Assembly (NCBI GenBank): GCA_037176885.1
Contig: JAWWNJ010000137.1
Location: 186,001-250,000, forward strand
Length of the DNA: 64,000 bases
Source: Favolaschia claudopus
Taxonomy: Eukaryota > Basidiomycota > Agaricomycetes > Agaricales > Mycenaceae
Direction of reading: 5' to 3'
In this document: positions 22,841 to 33,957 of the stretch, piece by piece
How positions within the stretch are numbered: the first letter of the stretch is position 1
Layout of the letters: each line of letters starts with the position of its first letter
Translations under genes and position numbers: made by a program
The notes under the pieces: generated by a model
Told to the model about the DNA's origin: nothing
The model's input: only the letters and a program-made list of their open reading frames with translations
Database searches by the model: none

Positions 22841-23251
22841 ATGTATCGGCGACGGGCCCGTTCAGCACGCTGCGGCGTCGCTACCGCCTCACAGTCTGCA
22901 ACTTCTCTAAAGGCGCCAGTAAAAGCAACAAATCTCATGACGGCGCCTTTCTCCGCGCAACGGCGAACACCAGGTAAGTTCTATGAATTTTCAATCAACA
23001 CCCTATACATATACAGTTATCGCATCGCAGCGGACATAGGTCAACATCCGGATATTCATAGGGCAACAGACCTGTGGAATTCGGAGGATCCCGTTGATAC
23101 GCAGACTCGGGGCAAACATCAGAAAGTTGACTGTGCTATAACCGACCAGGGGAACCTTGACGAGCTTATAGGCCCATCCTCATCGATCATCTTCCACACC
23201 CCCGTGTGGGACTTGCAACCCGGCCAGACTTCCGCGCATATTTGTGCCTAA
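22841..23251 (+). CDS. Hypothetical two-exon small protein
   Basis: ATG at 22841 opens an exon to 22973. A 57-nt intron (22974-23030) with a consensus GTAAGT donor and CGCAG acceptor joins in frame to an exon ending at 23251, giving 117 residues. The N-terminal 40 residues are rich in R, A, S and T without acid, like a mitochondrial presequence; the rest is hydrophilic. I do not recognise a family. The consensus donor, typical intron length and preserved frame are the only support. Confidence 0.35.
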   Translation: MYRRRARSARCGVATASQSATSLKAPVKATNLMTAPFSAQRRTPGKFYEFSINTLYIYSYRIAADIGQHPDIHRATDLWNSEDPVDTQTRGKHQKVDCAITDQGNLDELIGPSSSIIFHTPVWDLQPGQTSAHICA

Positions 23252-23439
23252 ACCACCCCATTCGGGACTCGATTTTATTACCCTTCCACACTCGCATCCC
23301 GCGCCGCTTGCACAGGTTTTCGACTGGCGAGGAAAAAGCCATCATGTTCGCATCTCGAAATTGCGACGACGCTGTACATCTCGAATCGAAACTCGAGGCT
23401 TTCGCCACACAAATCCTCTCTACAATGGATTGCGTTACA

Positions 23440-23600
23440 GCCTGCCATGACTTCTCCAACACCACGTTTTCTCCCGAATATATATTTTCTGTGATTTATT
23501 TCCGGTTTTCTGGGGAAGGAAGCCGACCATTTGGCGCCAACAACTCATTTTTTTCCTTTGGTTTCCGGTCCAATAAAATAAACATGGCTCATGTGCGAAC
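23440..23600. repeat. Truncated relative of the 621-1360 element
   Basis: Starting CAGCCTGCCATGACTTCTCC, the stretch follows 621-800 with many substitutions (for example TGTGATTTATTTCCGGTTTTC against TGTGATTTATTTCTGATTTTC). No right end is seen before the copia fragment begins. Confidence 0.6.
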
Positions 23601-23649
23601 CCGCGGAAATTAATTGTTAGCAGTGGTAAATATGGTATAAGTTCAAACA

Positions 23650-25311
23650 TTGTGTTCTGTTAACGGAGTTTTTGGGCAGCAGTTCGATTACAAGGAAAGC
23701 CTCGCCGACCCATGCATCCGCACTCGCAAACGCCGCGATGACTACACCATCACTTCCACCCACACAGACGACGTACTCGGAGCATCATCCTCGGACCAAG
23801 AGAGCCGGCGCGTGGTGGATGAGTTTGCGAAGAAGTGGGATTTGAAGGAGGTGGATGTCGCGTTGTTGCTGGGATTGACGGTGGACAAGCTCGAGGATGG
23901 GTCAGTGTCGTTGAGCGAAAAGCAGTACTTCATCAAGGTGCTGGCTTCTCAGATCTGCCTCCGCTGTCAACGCCACTTCCTTCCAATTAACAAATCCGTG
24001 CCGCGGCAGCTCCGTTATCCCCGGACGACACTTTCTTCATGCGCGACAAACCTTTCCGCCGCATCCTAGGCACCCTAATCTGGGGGAGCTATGGAACTCG
24101 ATCCGACCTCGCCTACCCCTGCTGCGTCCTCGGCCACGTCCAAACAAACCCATCTCCCGAACACTGGTATGTCATGGCCGGTGTTTTGCGTTACATCAAG
24201 GGCACGCTGGACTGTGGGATACGGTACACCCCATGCGCTACCCCAGACGCGAAGGGTCTTGGCCTAAAACCCGAGGCATTCATGGACTCGGATTGGGCTG
24301 TTTGTGTGGATACACGCCGCTCGACTTCCGGGTACATTTTCTTCATGGGCGGTGCGCCGGTATGTTGGTCTTCCAAACGTCAACCAATCGTCGCTCTTTC
24401 CTCGACGGAAGCGGAGTACATCTCGCGGTTCGCAACAAGCCATGTGGATGAAGAACTGGCTCTCCGAAGTCTTCCTACCCCAAGAACTCCCCTTCCCACT
24501 TCGCGGCGACAATCTAGGATCTATCAGTCTCACACAAACCAATAAAGAACAGGGCCTATCGAAGGACCTCGACACCCGTTGGCACTACTCGCAGTTACCA
24601 AAAGTAACCGAATTCGGGGTTTTTCCCACGAAATTACGATGGTCAAAGAACTTTGAGCAATGAAGGGTTCATTTACAGGTTGTTTGCTACAACTTTCATG
24701 ATATAAACTTGGGCTAAGCTGTCACACAGTGGGTGAATAAATTAATCTTCGAAATACCATTAATTTGGCCGTGTTTTCCTTTTTTGGAACACAGTCACCA
24801 GGATTTCAGGTGGGTGAGTGCCTCAAAAATAGGTTTACTATCCCATAACTTTGTACCTGAGAACTCAGATTTTGCTGGGCTATCCTCATGCTTCAATGAG
24901 GGTACTAAAACAGAGCAAGAAAGTGTTGATTTGATACATAAATAAACAAACATAGAAAATCAGCACAGGGAAAGCCCAATAACTTCGGCGCGTGTTATGT
25001 GCAATAGCATATGACCATCCCCCCTCTCTCCCACCAGTTGAACCAACTGCATTAGCTGGTCGCAAGCAAGGCATTTCTAAATTCGGTTACTTTTGGTAAT
25101 GCCGAGTACATTCGCGAACGCGTCAAAGAAGGCGAGATTGTCGTCTCGTCTATCCCCGGCAAAGAAAATGTTGCCGACATCCTCACAAAAGCCTTACCTC
25201 GGCAAGCTCACGAACGCATCGTTGGGCAGCTTGGGCTTGATTGGCGTCGACGGATTGACGGGAGCTCAACGCCAGGGGGAGTGTTGAGGAGCGAGCTACC
25301 TTCCTATTCTG
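23650..25311 (+). pseudogene. Ty1/copia pol C-terminus (RT end and RNase H), split by a MITE
   Basis: The RT palm end (THTDDVLGASSS, with DD) is followed after a frame break near 24030 by RLGTLIWG-like connection sequence and the RNase H core DSDWAVCVDTRRSTSGYIFF and SSTEAEYISRFA. Coding reaches LDTRWHYS, is interrupted by a 499-bp MITE (24598-25096), and resumes with EYIRERVKEGEIVVSSIPGK then NVADILTKALPRQAHERIV, the canonical copia C-terminus. Gag, protease and integrase are absent; the 5' side is truncated. A purine tract (CCAGGGGGAG) and 3' LTR follow. Confidence 0.8.
24598..25096. mobile_element. 499-bp TA-flanked MITE in the copia RNase H region
   Basis: The inverted ends begin CCAAAAGTAACCGAATT and are flanked by TA at 24596-24597 and 25097-25098. 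It separates two halves of one copia coding sequence, so it inserted after the copia element. No ORF of note. Confidence 0.8.
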
Positions 25312-25522
25312 GATAGGTGGCGTTGTGCTGCCCGATTCGGTTTTCTCTTTCTTTTTATTTATTTATCCCGATTGTTTCCGAGTTGTATATAAACCTATCC
25401 GCCTCCTAGACATCCCTCAGTCTTTTACCACCATCTGGGTGTGACTGAGGGTGCGTATTCTTACTTATATTTTCATTCACTCTGATACTTACTTATATGT
25501 AGACGTCGTTGTAAACTCTACA
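25282..25522 (+). repeat. Copia 3' LTR
   Basis: Begins TGTTGAGGAGCG directly after the polypurine tract and carries a TATA box (TATATAAACC near 25386). It probably ends at CTCTACA at 25522. A 30-bp segment with CCACCATCTGGGTGTGAC is repeated at 25534-25563, so the true end may be 25591. No matching 5' LTR is in the window. Confidence 0.6.
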
Positions 25523-25591
25523 GGTATTTAATCGGGTCTTTTACCACCATCTGGGTGTGACCGAGGACGTCGTTTACTCATTGTAAACTCT

Positions 25592-25920
25592 ACAAAAATT
25601 ATTTATTTTAGCCTTTTTTGAGGGCTGGGAGCCCTTATCCCTACCTACAACCCTGCTAAGATCTTCGAAACGGTCCTTAACAAGTCCTTAGTGTGCATAC
25701 TAGACTCCCCTTTGTTGCTGCCGAGCTGCCCACAACACGACCAAAGCATGTGCCGGGGCGGGCCGAGGTGGCAGTGCTGTGGCAGTGCATTCCAAATCTT
25801 TCGACAGATTTTTGGAAAACGCGCCGCTTGACGGTTGCAACACTTCCTCGAAAATGTCACACCCGGTCATATCCTTTCTCTTGAGGCTTTTTTGGTCAAA
25901 ACTCTTCATAGAATGTCATC
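25592..25920. other. No gene; faint trace of a family X element
   Basis: On the minus strand 25830-25735 resembles the internal part of family X (around 15112-15190 and 17404-17480) at low identity. Otherwise nothing is recognised. Confidence 0.3.
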
Positions 25921-26374
25921 TACAGTTTTTCACCGGTCACTGAGACAAACCGGTCAATGATACAAACAGCCTGAACACCATCAGATTTAGAAATTCTCCC
26001 GGGATTTTTTCTTAACATGGTTCATTTGCCTTCTATCTACCATCCCCGAGAATATTTAGTAGACTGTATAGTATTTGCTTCCATGAGAATATGATCTTAC
26101 AAGAGAGGCCGTAACTGTGAATTTCGAAAGCAGCTAAATGGTTTGAAAAAAGGTATGAACATTTGGTTTTTTCTCCGGGTAACATTTCTAGGGTATCTAG
26201 GTATTGAGTACTGCACTTAAATCTCTTAAAAGTCCATGTTATTGGTACAGAAATGGAGAAATGTTAGTTTGCGGCCGATATTTGATGGCACGATGTGACA
26301 CTGCCCAAAAAGGAAATCACTCGCAAAACTCATCCTACTGCGTCGCTCGTCTCCTATCCAGCCTTCTCTGGCCC

Positions 26375-28795
26375 ATGGCAAGGTCAAAATCACTCACCAA
26401 ACACGCCCAGATATCTCGGGAGGAGAAGGACACCTTGATGGCTCGGGCGGTGGTCTTGTGGAGGTCAGAACAGCAAAAAGACCTTCAGCCCGGGAAAAAG
26501 CGAATGAGCCTCCGCAAAGTGTGCAGAAAAGTCGAAGGGGCTTACCAGGTAGACACAGGGAAGCTTATCTCTCTTGACCACAACACACTGCGCCGACTTG
26601 CTCAAGGGGGGAAATCTAAAAGCCAGTCAAATGAAGAAAAGGGCTGGCTTCTTCCGGAGGAAGTCGAGACTGTCATAGCGTACCTACTTGAGCTAGCGAA
26701 CCGCGGCTTCCCTCTCAACCACAAACGGCTCAAGGAGATTGTCGACGAGATCCTTCGTGCACGTCTAGGCAACCAATTTCCGGAGAATGGCGTCGGAAAG
26801 AACTGGACGAGCCGCTTCCTTGAAAAATACAGCGATAGGCTGCGGATGTACTGGTCACATTCCATTGACAACAAGCGAGGGCGTGCGGTGAATCCGTCGA
26901 CAAACAAAGCTTGGTACGATCTGCTCGAAGATGTTGTGGCTGGCCGTCGGGATGGTGAGTTTGATGACGAGGCTGGAGAGGAGCTTCGAGAGTTAGATTG
27001 CGAGCCAATACTTGCGGAGAATATCTATGGAATGGACGAGAGTGGTTTCCCGGCCTCAGCGACCCGCAGGGAAAAGGTGATTGGGGGTGCGGGAAAGTCG
27101 ACGCAACATCAGCGAAGCGACGGCGGTCGAGAGAATACCACAGTCATCGTAACAATCTGCGCAGACGGAACTTACATCAAGCCAGCCGTAGTCTTCAAGG
27201 GAAAGGCGTACAATGTGAGATGGAATCAAGACAATCCTATTGAAGCATCGTGAGTCAGGGCACACTATTCTCTCGAACCATCAGCAACTTACTTTATACT
27301 TGCCAGTCTGGGGTACTCAAAGAAGGGCTGGGTTGACGGCGAGATTAATGTGGAGCATATCAAAGATTTCCATGAGCAAACGAAAGCAAAAGCGAAAGGA
27401 AAGACTCGCCTTTACGTTGTCGACGGCCATAATTCCCACTTCACCAAACCCTTCCTTGACTTCGCACGTCGCCACCGCATTCACGTTCTTTGCTATCCCG
27501 CGCATGCAACGCACATCTACCAGGGCCTTGATGTCGTTGTTTTCGGGCCACTAAAGCTGTACTGGTCAGACGAAAAGAAGGAATACGAGCTGAAGCACCG
27601 TCAGCCCGTAACAAAGGAGAATTTCCTTGCAATCTATGGTCGTGCACATGTCCGTGCACTCACCCCCGAGACCATCAAAGCTGCATTTCGAAAAACTGGC
27701 TTATGGCCAGTCAATCGCGACGTTATCACCCCCGAGATGATGGCACCCAGTCGGGAGACGTCAGTGCGAGGTCATCTCCCGCTCCCCCCGACCACACCTG
27801 TCCGCGTCATGACGGACATGCTGTACAGAGCCCGAGAGCGTGCAAAAAAGGTGCGACTCGATCGTGGCTCGGAATCCGAAGAAGAAAATGGCGCACCTGA
27901 ATCTCCAACCCCTCAAGGGGACAATCCCTCTCCTCCCCCCCGCCGTCGCATCCCAAACGTTGACCCTTTCGACACGCCGGTTCGGAATGCCATCACCAGT
28001 CTTCAAGGAACTTCTTCGGCGTTCTTATTCTCATCCTCTCCCATCCGCTCATCATCTGATCCTCCCGCCAACCCCACCATCGAGATATCGCCAGAGAAAT
28101 CTGAGGATGTCTTCCTTCTTGAGAGAGAACCGGCCACAGTGCTTGAAGGAGAGCTGCAGATAGCGTTGAAGAAGGCTCTTGAGAAAAACATCACACAGAA
28201 GCGGCAGATGATTGCGATGCAGTCAGCGCTGGTGCTGAACGGAACATACGTGGACCTGGTGCGCGGGCAGTTGGAGGCGCAAGAGAAGAAAAAGAGCCGC
28301 GGAAACAAAAAGGGCCGCCTCGTGTCCGATGGGATGCCACGGTTGTTGACAGCGAGAGATTTTGTCCAGCGCGTCACGGAGTTTGAGAGGGACACCGCAG
28401 AGAAGGCCGAGGCATTAAAACAAAGAAAAGCCACTCGTGAGGAGAGGAGTGAAGCATTGAAGGACTGGAAAGCACTAGATGAAAAGCAGAAAGCAAGAAA
28501 CAAGGAAATCCGTCTTGAGCATGCAACCCGGGTCCTTGAGTGGGAAGCCGAGAGGGATTTGGCCAAGCAGCAGCATCGCCGGCCGGGATGGAAGAAGCCT
28601 TCTATAAAAGGCCTTCTGTTCTCGCCACTGCCAAAGCCCGGTTATGCTGTCGAACCGGGCGAGAAGACTGTCGAGCCAGACAGTGATGACGATGGGATCG
28701 ATCCGGGGGAAGGAGATGGAAAGGGGAGTGATTCGGATTCAAGCTCGAGCTCAAGCTCAAGTGAGGATGGAGGTTCAAATGGGTCAGATAACTAG
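26375..28795 (+). CDS. Pogo superfamily transposase (DDE_1), two exons
   Basis: Exons 26375-27249 and 27307-28795 flank a 57-nt intron (GTGAGT...TGCCAG) and give 787 residues in frame. Residues about 90-170 form a CENP-B-type helix-turn-helix region (EEVETVIAYLLELANRGFPL and NWTSRFLEKYSDRL). The catalytic triad is visible: D221 in YGMDESGF, D331 in LYVVDGHNSHF and D367 in HATHIYQGLDVVVFGPLK (DD35D). A long C-terminal half (about 430-787) is charged, predicted coiled coil (KALEKNITQKRQMIAMQSAL onward), ending in an Asp/Ser-rich acidic tail. The triad supports an active enzyme cutting at TA-flanked ends. The C-terminal extension is much longer than in animal pogo proteins. Confidence 0.88.
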
Positions 28796-28824
28796 TTAGA
28801 ATTTGTACATCGCGAATATATATT

Positions 28825-29332
28825 CTACCCCGCATTTTCTACTGCTTCATCGTCAGAATCAATTCCCTGAATACGGCGCGAAGCCTGCTCATGCAGGCGT
28901 TCTGCAGCATGTTTCATAAGCGCGCGCGTCTTGAATAATTCGCGGCGTGTGACGTGCAGCTCTCGGAGAAGACGTTGATTCTCGTCATTGAGGTGTTCCC
29001 GAAAGATTATCGAGTCCACGAGGAGTTGTTGAAGGCGTTTGAAGTCGCCGCCTGTGTGTGTCAATGGCGTGGAGACACCATCAATATTTGAAGAGGCTGT
29101 AAACGAGTTGAATTAGATGAATATGCTGCTCTGAAAAAGATAACCACACACCTGGCATCCCCTCGTCCACACTAGGGCGCGTTGATGTCCCACCACCAGC
29201 CGCCGAGTCCATACGAACGCGTTTTCGGGAGAATTGATGGGCAGAATGAGGTGTGTGAACTCTGTTCTCTTTGTCCCCATCCTCTTCAGCCTTGATTTCG
29301 CGGTGTGGACTGGCCTGGCGCGTCGAGGACAT
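28825..29332 (-). CDS. Second gene of the pogo element: 150-residue coiled-coil protein
   Basis: Exon 1 (29152-29332) and exon 2 (28825-29096) are joined by a 55-nt GT-AG intron (29097-29151) with frame preserved, giving 150 residues. The first 75 residues are hydrophilic with a KEN motif (DKEN) and a basic patch FSRKRVR that could be a nuclear signal. Residues about 78-135 are a long amphipathic helix (KRLQQLLVDSIIFREHLNDE, then NQRLLRELHVTRRELFKTRA), a likely coiled coil, followed by a short acidic end. It lies tail-to-tail with the transposase inside the same inverted repeats. I know no standard pogo accessory protein, so any role (partner of the coiled-coil C-terminus of the transposase, regulator) is inference. 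A longer overlapping frame to 29511 exists but does not splice in frame. Confidence 0.65.
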
Positions 29333-29639
29333 GGAGGTGACAAGACGTGTTCTGTGATGTCACAGCGTGATACGCCGGCCATCAAAACTTTTGTGACTGT
29401 CTCATTGATACGGGAATCGGGCATTTCGAGTCGTTCAGTGAAGCGCTCTCGCAATACGCTGGATAAAATTCTGAGATTCCGGGACAACATATATACAATG
29501 TATGTACACATATCTGCCTACTTTATGTGGCTGTTCAGCGAAGAGGTAGACTTCAAATTGGCATCTAAAAATGTTTGTCTCAGTGACCGGTGAAAAACTG
29601 TACTGCTCTGTAACTTCCATTTCTATGAAAAACCTTGGC

Positions 29640-29730
29640 CCTAAGTGGCCTGTGGCTGATGGTGTAAGTGCGTGACAGATGACACTGTGACTGCTGACAT
29701 AAGGGTGCGGGGTTCCCACGCTCTCCATCT
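29640..29730 (-). repeat. Isolated end of a family X element
   Basis: On the minus strand the sequence starts AGATGGAGAGCGTGGGAACC and continues through CACCCTTATGTCAGCA, matching the left end of the 14840-15431 element with several changes. TA follows at 29731-29732. The opposite end is absent. Confidence 0.65.
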
Positions 29731-30004
29731 TAATAGCGTTTACTTAGTGTGTCATCGCCTTAACAATCGATGACGAAATGCGCTTCTTTTGATGGGATAT
29801 TGCACATCCTCAAGATAAGACAGTGCATCCCTCCCCGAGCCAACCTCGGACGAAAAGAAGGTTTTTGACCAAGAGGATGCGACGCAGATTAAACAAGTGC
29901 TCGCCAGTATTGCGGTTGATACCACGGATCAAGTGTCTGCCATTGAACTCATCACATCGGACAGCTCTAACTTGCGACGTTTAAGAGCTTATGAATATTC
30001 GTCC

Positions 30005-30165
30005 AGTGGTTCGACCCGGAGGCCTAGGGTTAAGGTAGTCCCGGGTTTTGAACCGCCATTCCATGGGTGATGGCAAATCGGTCTGGCGACCGATTAAAGC
30101 CGATGGCCACGGCCAGTATGGAACCCTCGGCAATCTGAGGCTAGACGATTTTGATTTGATTTGAT
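30005..30165 (+). repeat. Possible SINE 3' part with (GATTT)n tail
   Basis: A B-box-like word GGTTCGACCCG near 30008 is followed by about 130 bp of GC-balanced sequence and a tail of GATTT repeats (30144-30164). No A box, tRNA fold or target duplication is convincing. The surrounding 29731-30270 holds no gene. Confidence 0.3.
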
Positions 30166-30270
30166 TTGAAGTTCTAATATATGCTGTACCTGGCTACGGA
30201 AGAGCTATGCAGCAGTACGGTAAGGGTTGGCGGGGATTTCATATAGTAGGTAGTTTGGAAACGGTAATAC

Positions 30271-31575
30271 TCGTCATCACAGAAAGTAACCGGAAATTTG
30301 ATCGGTTTGGGCCAAATTTGTAGTTTTTTGTGGTGAATTTTTTATGAACATAATGTTTGGCATCTACTGACATCTCATGCACTGGTCATCTCAGCCAGGA
30401 AGATTCAGTACAGCTCGTAGACTGAGAATAACTATGGCACTTGTGATTTTGCGCAATTCGACAAAAGCGCAGCATTGGACAATGATTTTGGCACATAGTT
30501 ATGAGTTTGATACTCTTGGGTAGTAGATATGTATGGAATGATTCCACAGCACAAGAATTGGACCGGAAAGATAAGTGCAAATGCAAAGTCTAGGCAAGTT
30601 TTGTCCGAGGGCACACAACAAACATAAACAGATTTGCGTGCTGCAACATTTTCACAGCTGAAAGTCATATTTTAAAGGGCAGTTGCTTCCAAACTGTCTG
30701 TAACTACAAGATAAGACGCTGAACTAGTATTATGCGTCATTCGTGTACCTTCCAACAGTTTCATTTCGAACCAAAACCACAATTTCAACAATTCTGGCTA
30801 AGATCTTTGCATGCACCTTTTTTTGCCAATAGGGAGTTTGTGCGAGCGACCCAGGTCGCTTTTCAACCGCTCAGATCTCCGCAACAACAGATACCAGGTA
30901 TGAGCTCCAAGCAACCTAGGAGAGTATCGCCCTGGGGCATTCCTAGGTCGCTGGGACCTCACACCTGAGGCTGCTCGTTGTGGAGATCTGAGCGGTCGCA
31001 AAGCGACCCGGGTCGCTTTGCACAAACCCGCTAATATTGCAGGTTGAAGGTCATACAAAAGGCTGCTCAGGGTACCCCTAAGTCTGGACAACTACCATAT
31101 CACACCACAATCACCCTACATGCGTCTCAAACAGGGATTTGGTTATATTCTCTGCATTATTCACAGTCAAACTACTGCAAACCGAGGCACTCTCGAATTT
31201 GTGCAGACTCCTGGTCAACGTATACAACGGCAATCTTCTTCAAACTCATACGGGGTAAATGGAACATCCTATACTTGAAAAGAGGGCCAGGCCATCAGTC
31301 GCGTGACTTTTGACAGAAAATCACGGGGTCTTTGTCGAGATGTTGAGATCGTGCGAGACGTCGCGAGCGGAGCGAGCGCAGCGGGGTTTGGGGCGGCCAG
31401 CCCCAACAAGCTGTGTGACCGAACGGAGGGAGGTCGGCGAGCGCAGCGAGTCGGCCGTGCCGGAGGCAGGGAGCTAAAGCTTGTACCAAACTACAATATA
31501 GGATACAAGTTCCGTGAGAAAAACACGTGACCGCGTCAAAATAGCACAATTTCCGGTTACTTTCTGTGATGACGA
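30271..31575. mobile_element. 1.3-kb inverted-repeat element N
   Basis: Perfect 28-bp inverted repeats (TCGTCATCACAGAAAGTAAC onward) lie at 30271-30298 and 31548-31575. No target duplication is obvious, and no transposase is read inside. A palindromic MITE sits at 30836-31028. Its right part overlaps the left end of the next element (31274-35007), so the two inverted-repeat pairs interleave. Confidence 0.6.
30836..31028. mobile_element. 193-bp palindromic MITE
   Basis: The arms of about 45 bp are inverted copies: GTTTGTGCGAGCGACCCAGG on the left against the reversed right arm GTTTGTGCAAAGCGACCCGG, both continuing through ACCGCTCAGATCTCC-like sequence. The loop is about 100 bp. The DNA or RNA would form a long hairpin. 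Confidence 0.6.
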
Positions 31576-33290
31576 ACATAGACTATAACGAGAGAGGAAA
31601 AGAAGGTTAAGTATCACGCATGGGAATGAACGAAATGACCGATTTTTCGGTTGGAGTCGGTTATGAGACGAAGTACCGGTCTACAAATTTTTACTCAAGT
31701 GGTGATTTGGGACCTGTATTTTTATAATTGGCCACCTCAATTGGAGATAAACATTACAATTTGGGGCGAAAGTCGAGGCTGTGAGAATGGAAGGCTGGAG
31801 CCAGTTGCACTTTATTGCAGAAAAAATCTTCCACTTCAATGATTTGTAACCTCGATTTGAATCGACTGCAGAGCCCAGAGTGCGCAAACGATGTTTTCGG
31901 TCGTCACTCTCTAGCTGCTCAAAGCTGACGGACCTGATTCGTGCGAGTGGGCAGTCACATTTCGAACGTTTCCCACAAATTCCCAAGCTTACAGCCCAAG
32001 CTACGGAAAAACGCTGCTCATATGGTCAGAAATTTGATCAACAACACAAAAAACACGGATAAAATACGGGTTCGGAGAGCCGTTTCGTGCGTGGGTGAGC
32101 TCGAGACCGTGATTGTGGGCGGTACACAAGAAGCTGGAGCAGCGACATCACACATGGGAGGGGATATTCTTATGATACATAAATAATGATAATGCTCAGA
32201 TGGGGCTCACACCTTTCACCAGCCTCCCTGCCGCGTTGCTGCGCGGGCTCTGTGGATGTTCCCAATGACGAACAAATATCTTGATTCTCGGGCGCTGCCA
32301 CCTCTGGCGTATCATTGTCAGGATATTTGGCAACTCAAGGGGACCCCATGTGTCACCTACCAACGTAGGGAGGTAGAATCTCCCTACCCTTGTACGGAGG
32401 TGGTGGGGCTTCCTCTTCTGATATATTGTACACTCGCTCGCCAGGTAGTACAAGGTTACCCTAGAAAGCACCCTGTCAGCAGTCGGCCAGTTTTAAGGAC
32501 TCGAGTAATGACTCACCGACTTGATTCGAGCGATAATGACAACAGCGCAGAAAGCACCCAGCCTTTCCGATGCGGTTTGAAAAGGAGTCATCTAGCTCAA
32601 GCAGAAACTTGGCATGACAGTGCATTTGCATCTGTTTGCTCCCGGTCGAATAGGCACGGCGGCAACGCGAGACAGCGCGGGACTACATAGATCCCTTCAG
32701 ATCTCTTTTAGCACCTCTTCTCAGGACTGTGTGAGCAGGTGTGGGCACCGTGTGCGGACGTTTCTCCATCTAGCCGGAAAGCCCCAAGACCAATGAGAAT
32801 CACAGGATCCATACTTATTAGTATCGGCGGGCCAGGGCGGGCCCTTCGTGAGTTCAGAGTTGGTGGGCGTATGTAAGTCGAGGCCGGCAAAGTAGAAGAG
32901 TGTGACTGTGCTTCATTCATTTAGATCTGTGAGAGGCGGACATAGTTCTGTGTGGGTGAGGAGAAAGCAGCCGGGGTATATAGTAACCGGCTGGCTCCTG
33001 CGAAGGGATGGACGCGAAGGCACCCAATGAGCACCCCACTCTACGACCGCCTCGTCATCTAAAAAACCACTATCGACCCTGGTCGTCTCGTCCTTTGGAT
33101 AATGATCGGCGCAGTTGAAGTTGAACGGGTTCTAAATATTAGCACAGAGGACAATCCGGGCAGGGTTGGGTGGGGGAAAGAAAATCTTGAGGTATTTCCA
33201 AGACGACGAATAGAGCTTATTTGCAACCGGCGAGAAGCAGATTTCCAAGTACAAAGCTAAGCGAGAATTGTGAAAAGTGAGAGGCACATA

Positions 33291-33671
33291 CAGTGGCGGC
33301 AAAATCTGATGTCACCCCCAAAAAAGGAAATTTTCATCAAACCGCCTCTAATCTGCCCTTGCCATCGCCGTCTGGGGGCGACAAGGGCACAGATCCATTG
33401 GCACGGCAAATACACTGCCTGTGGAAGGAAGATTGAGAAAGATAGGTACATTCATTGAGGAGGACTGGGCCAACGATGGTTGGAAAGTCTTGCCCAAAAA
33501 GTGTCAATTTTCGAGGTATCCTAAGATGGAAAAGGGTGCATGGGTTTTGAATCTATGTTTTAAATGCACTGTGAAAGGTCCGACCACAGAAAACAGGGCA
33601 CAGAAAAGAAAACGAGTCGAATTGATGAGAATTTCCTTTTTTGGGGGTGACATCAGATTTTGCCGCCACTG
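33291..33671. mobile_element. 381-bp TA-flanked MITE (family Z), copy 1
   Basis: Inverted ends of about 43 bp start CAGTGGCGGCAAAATCTGAT, with TA at 33289-33290 and 33672-33673. It is nearly identical to 35311-35691 in opposite orientation. It sits inside element A. The only open frames cross the inverted ends and are not genes. A degenerate copy of the end (GCTGGCGGCGGGATCTGATG) lies just outside at about 33689-33727. Confidence 0.88.
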
Positions 33672-33957
33672 TACTGGCACAAATTTTCGCTGGCGGCGGG
33701 ATCTGATGCCACCCCTAAAAATAGAACAGCCCATTTCTTGAACTTTTGATGCAAGGGGGTGGGGGCCGGAGAAGCCGGCACACCGGGGAAAATGGTCAAA
33801 ATGTAACAACTCTGTTGCGCTTTCTATTATAGTACCTATACTTATGTACTTCAAAGTGTTTGATACTATAAGACTTCTATTTCCTATTTAAGTCAGAATT
33901 AATAAACAAGCACTCGCCCAACGCATTCTCTAACACCGCCAAGACTCTCAAGCGCAA

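Larger units (their letters stand above)
25923..29600. mobile_element. Apparently complete pogo-type DNA transposon with two genes
   Basis: Perfect 28-bp inverted ends starting CAGTTTTTCACCGGTCACTG are flanked by TA at 25921-25922 and 29601-29602. The 3,678-bp element carries an intact spliced transposase (26375-28795, plus) and a convergent spliced second gene (28825-29332, minus), separated by only 29 bp between stop codons. Both termini, both splice structures and both reading frames are undamaged, making this the best candidate for a recently active element in the window. Confidence 0.88.
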
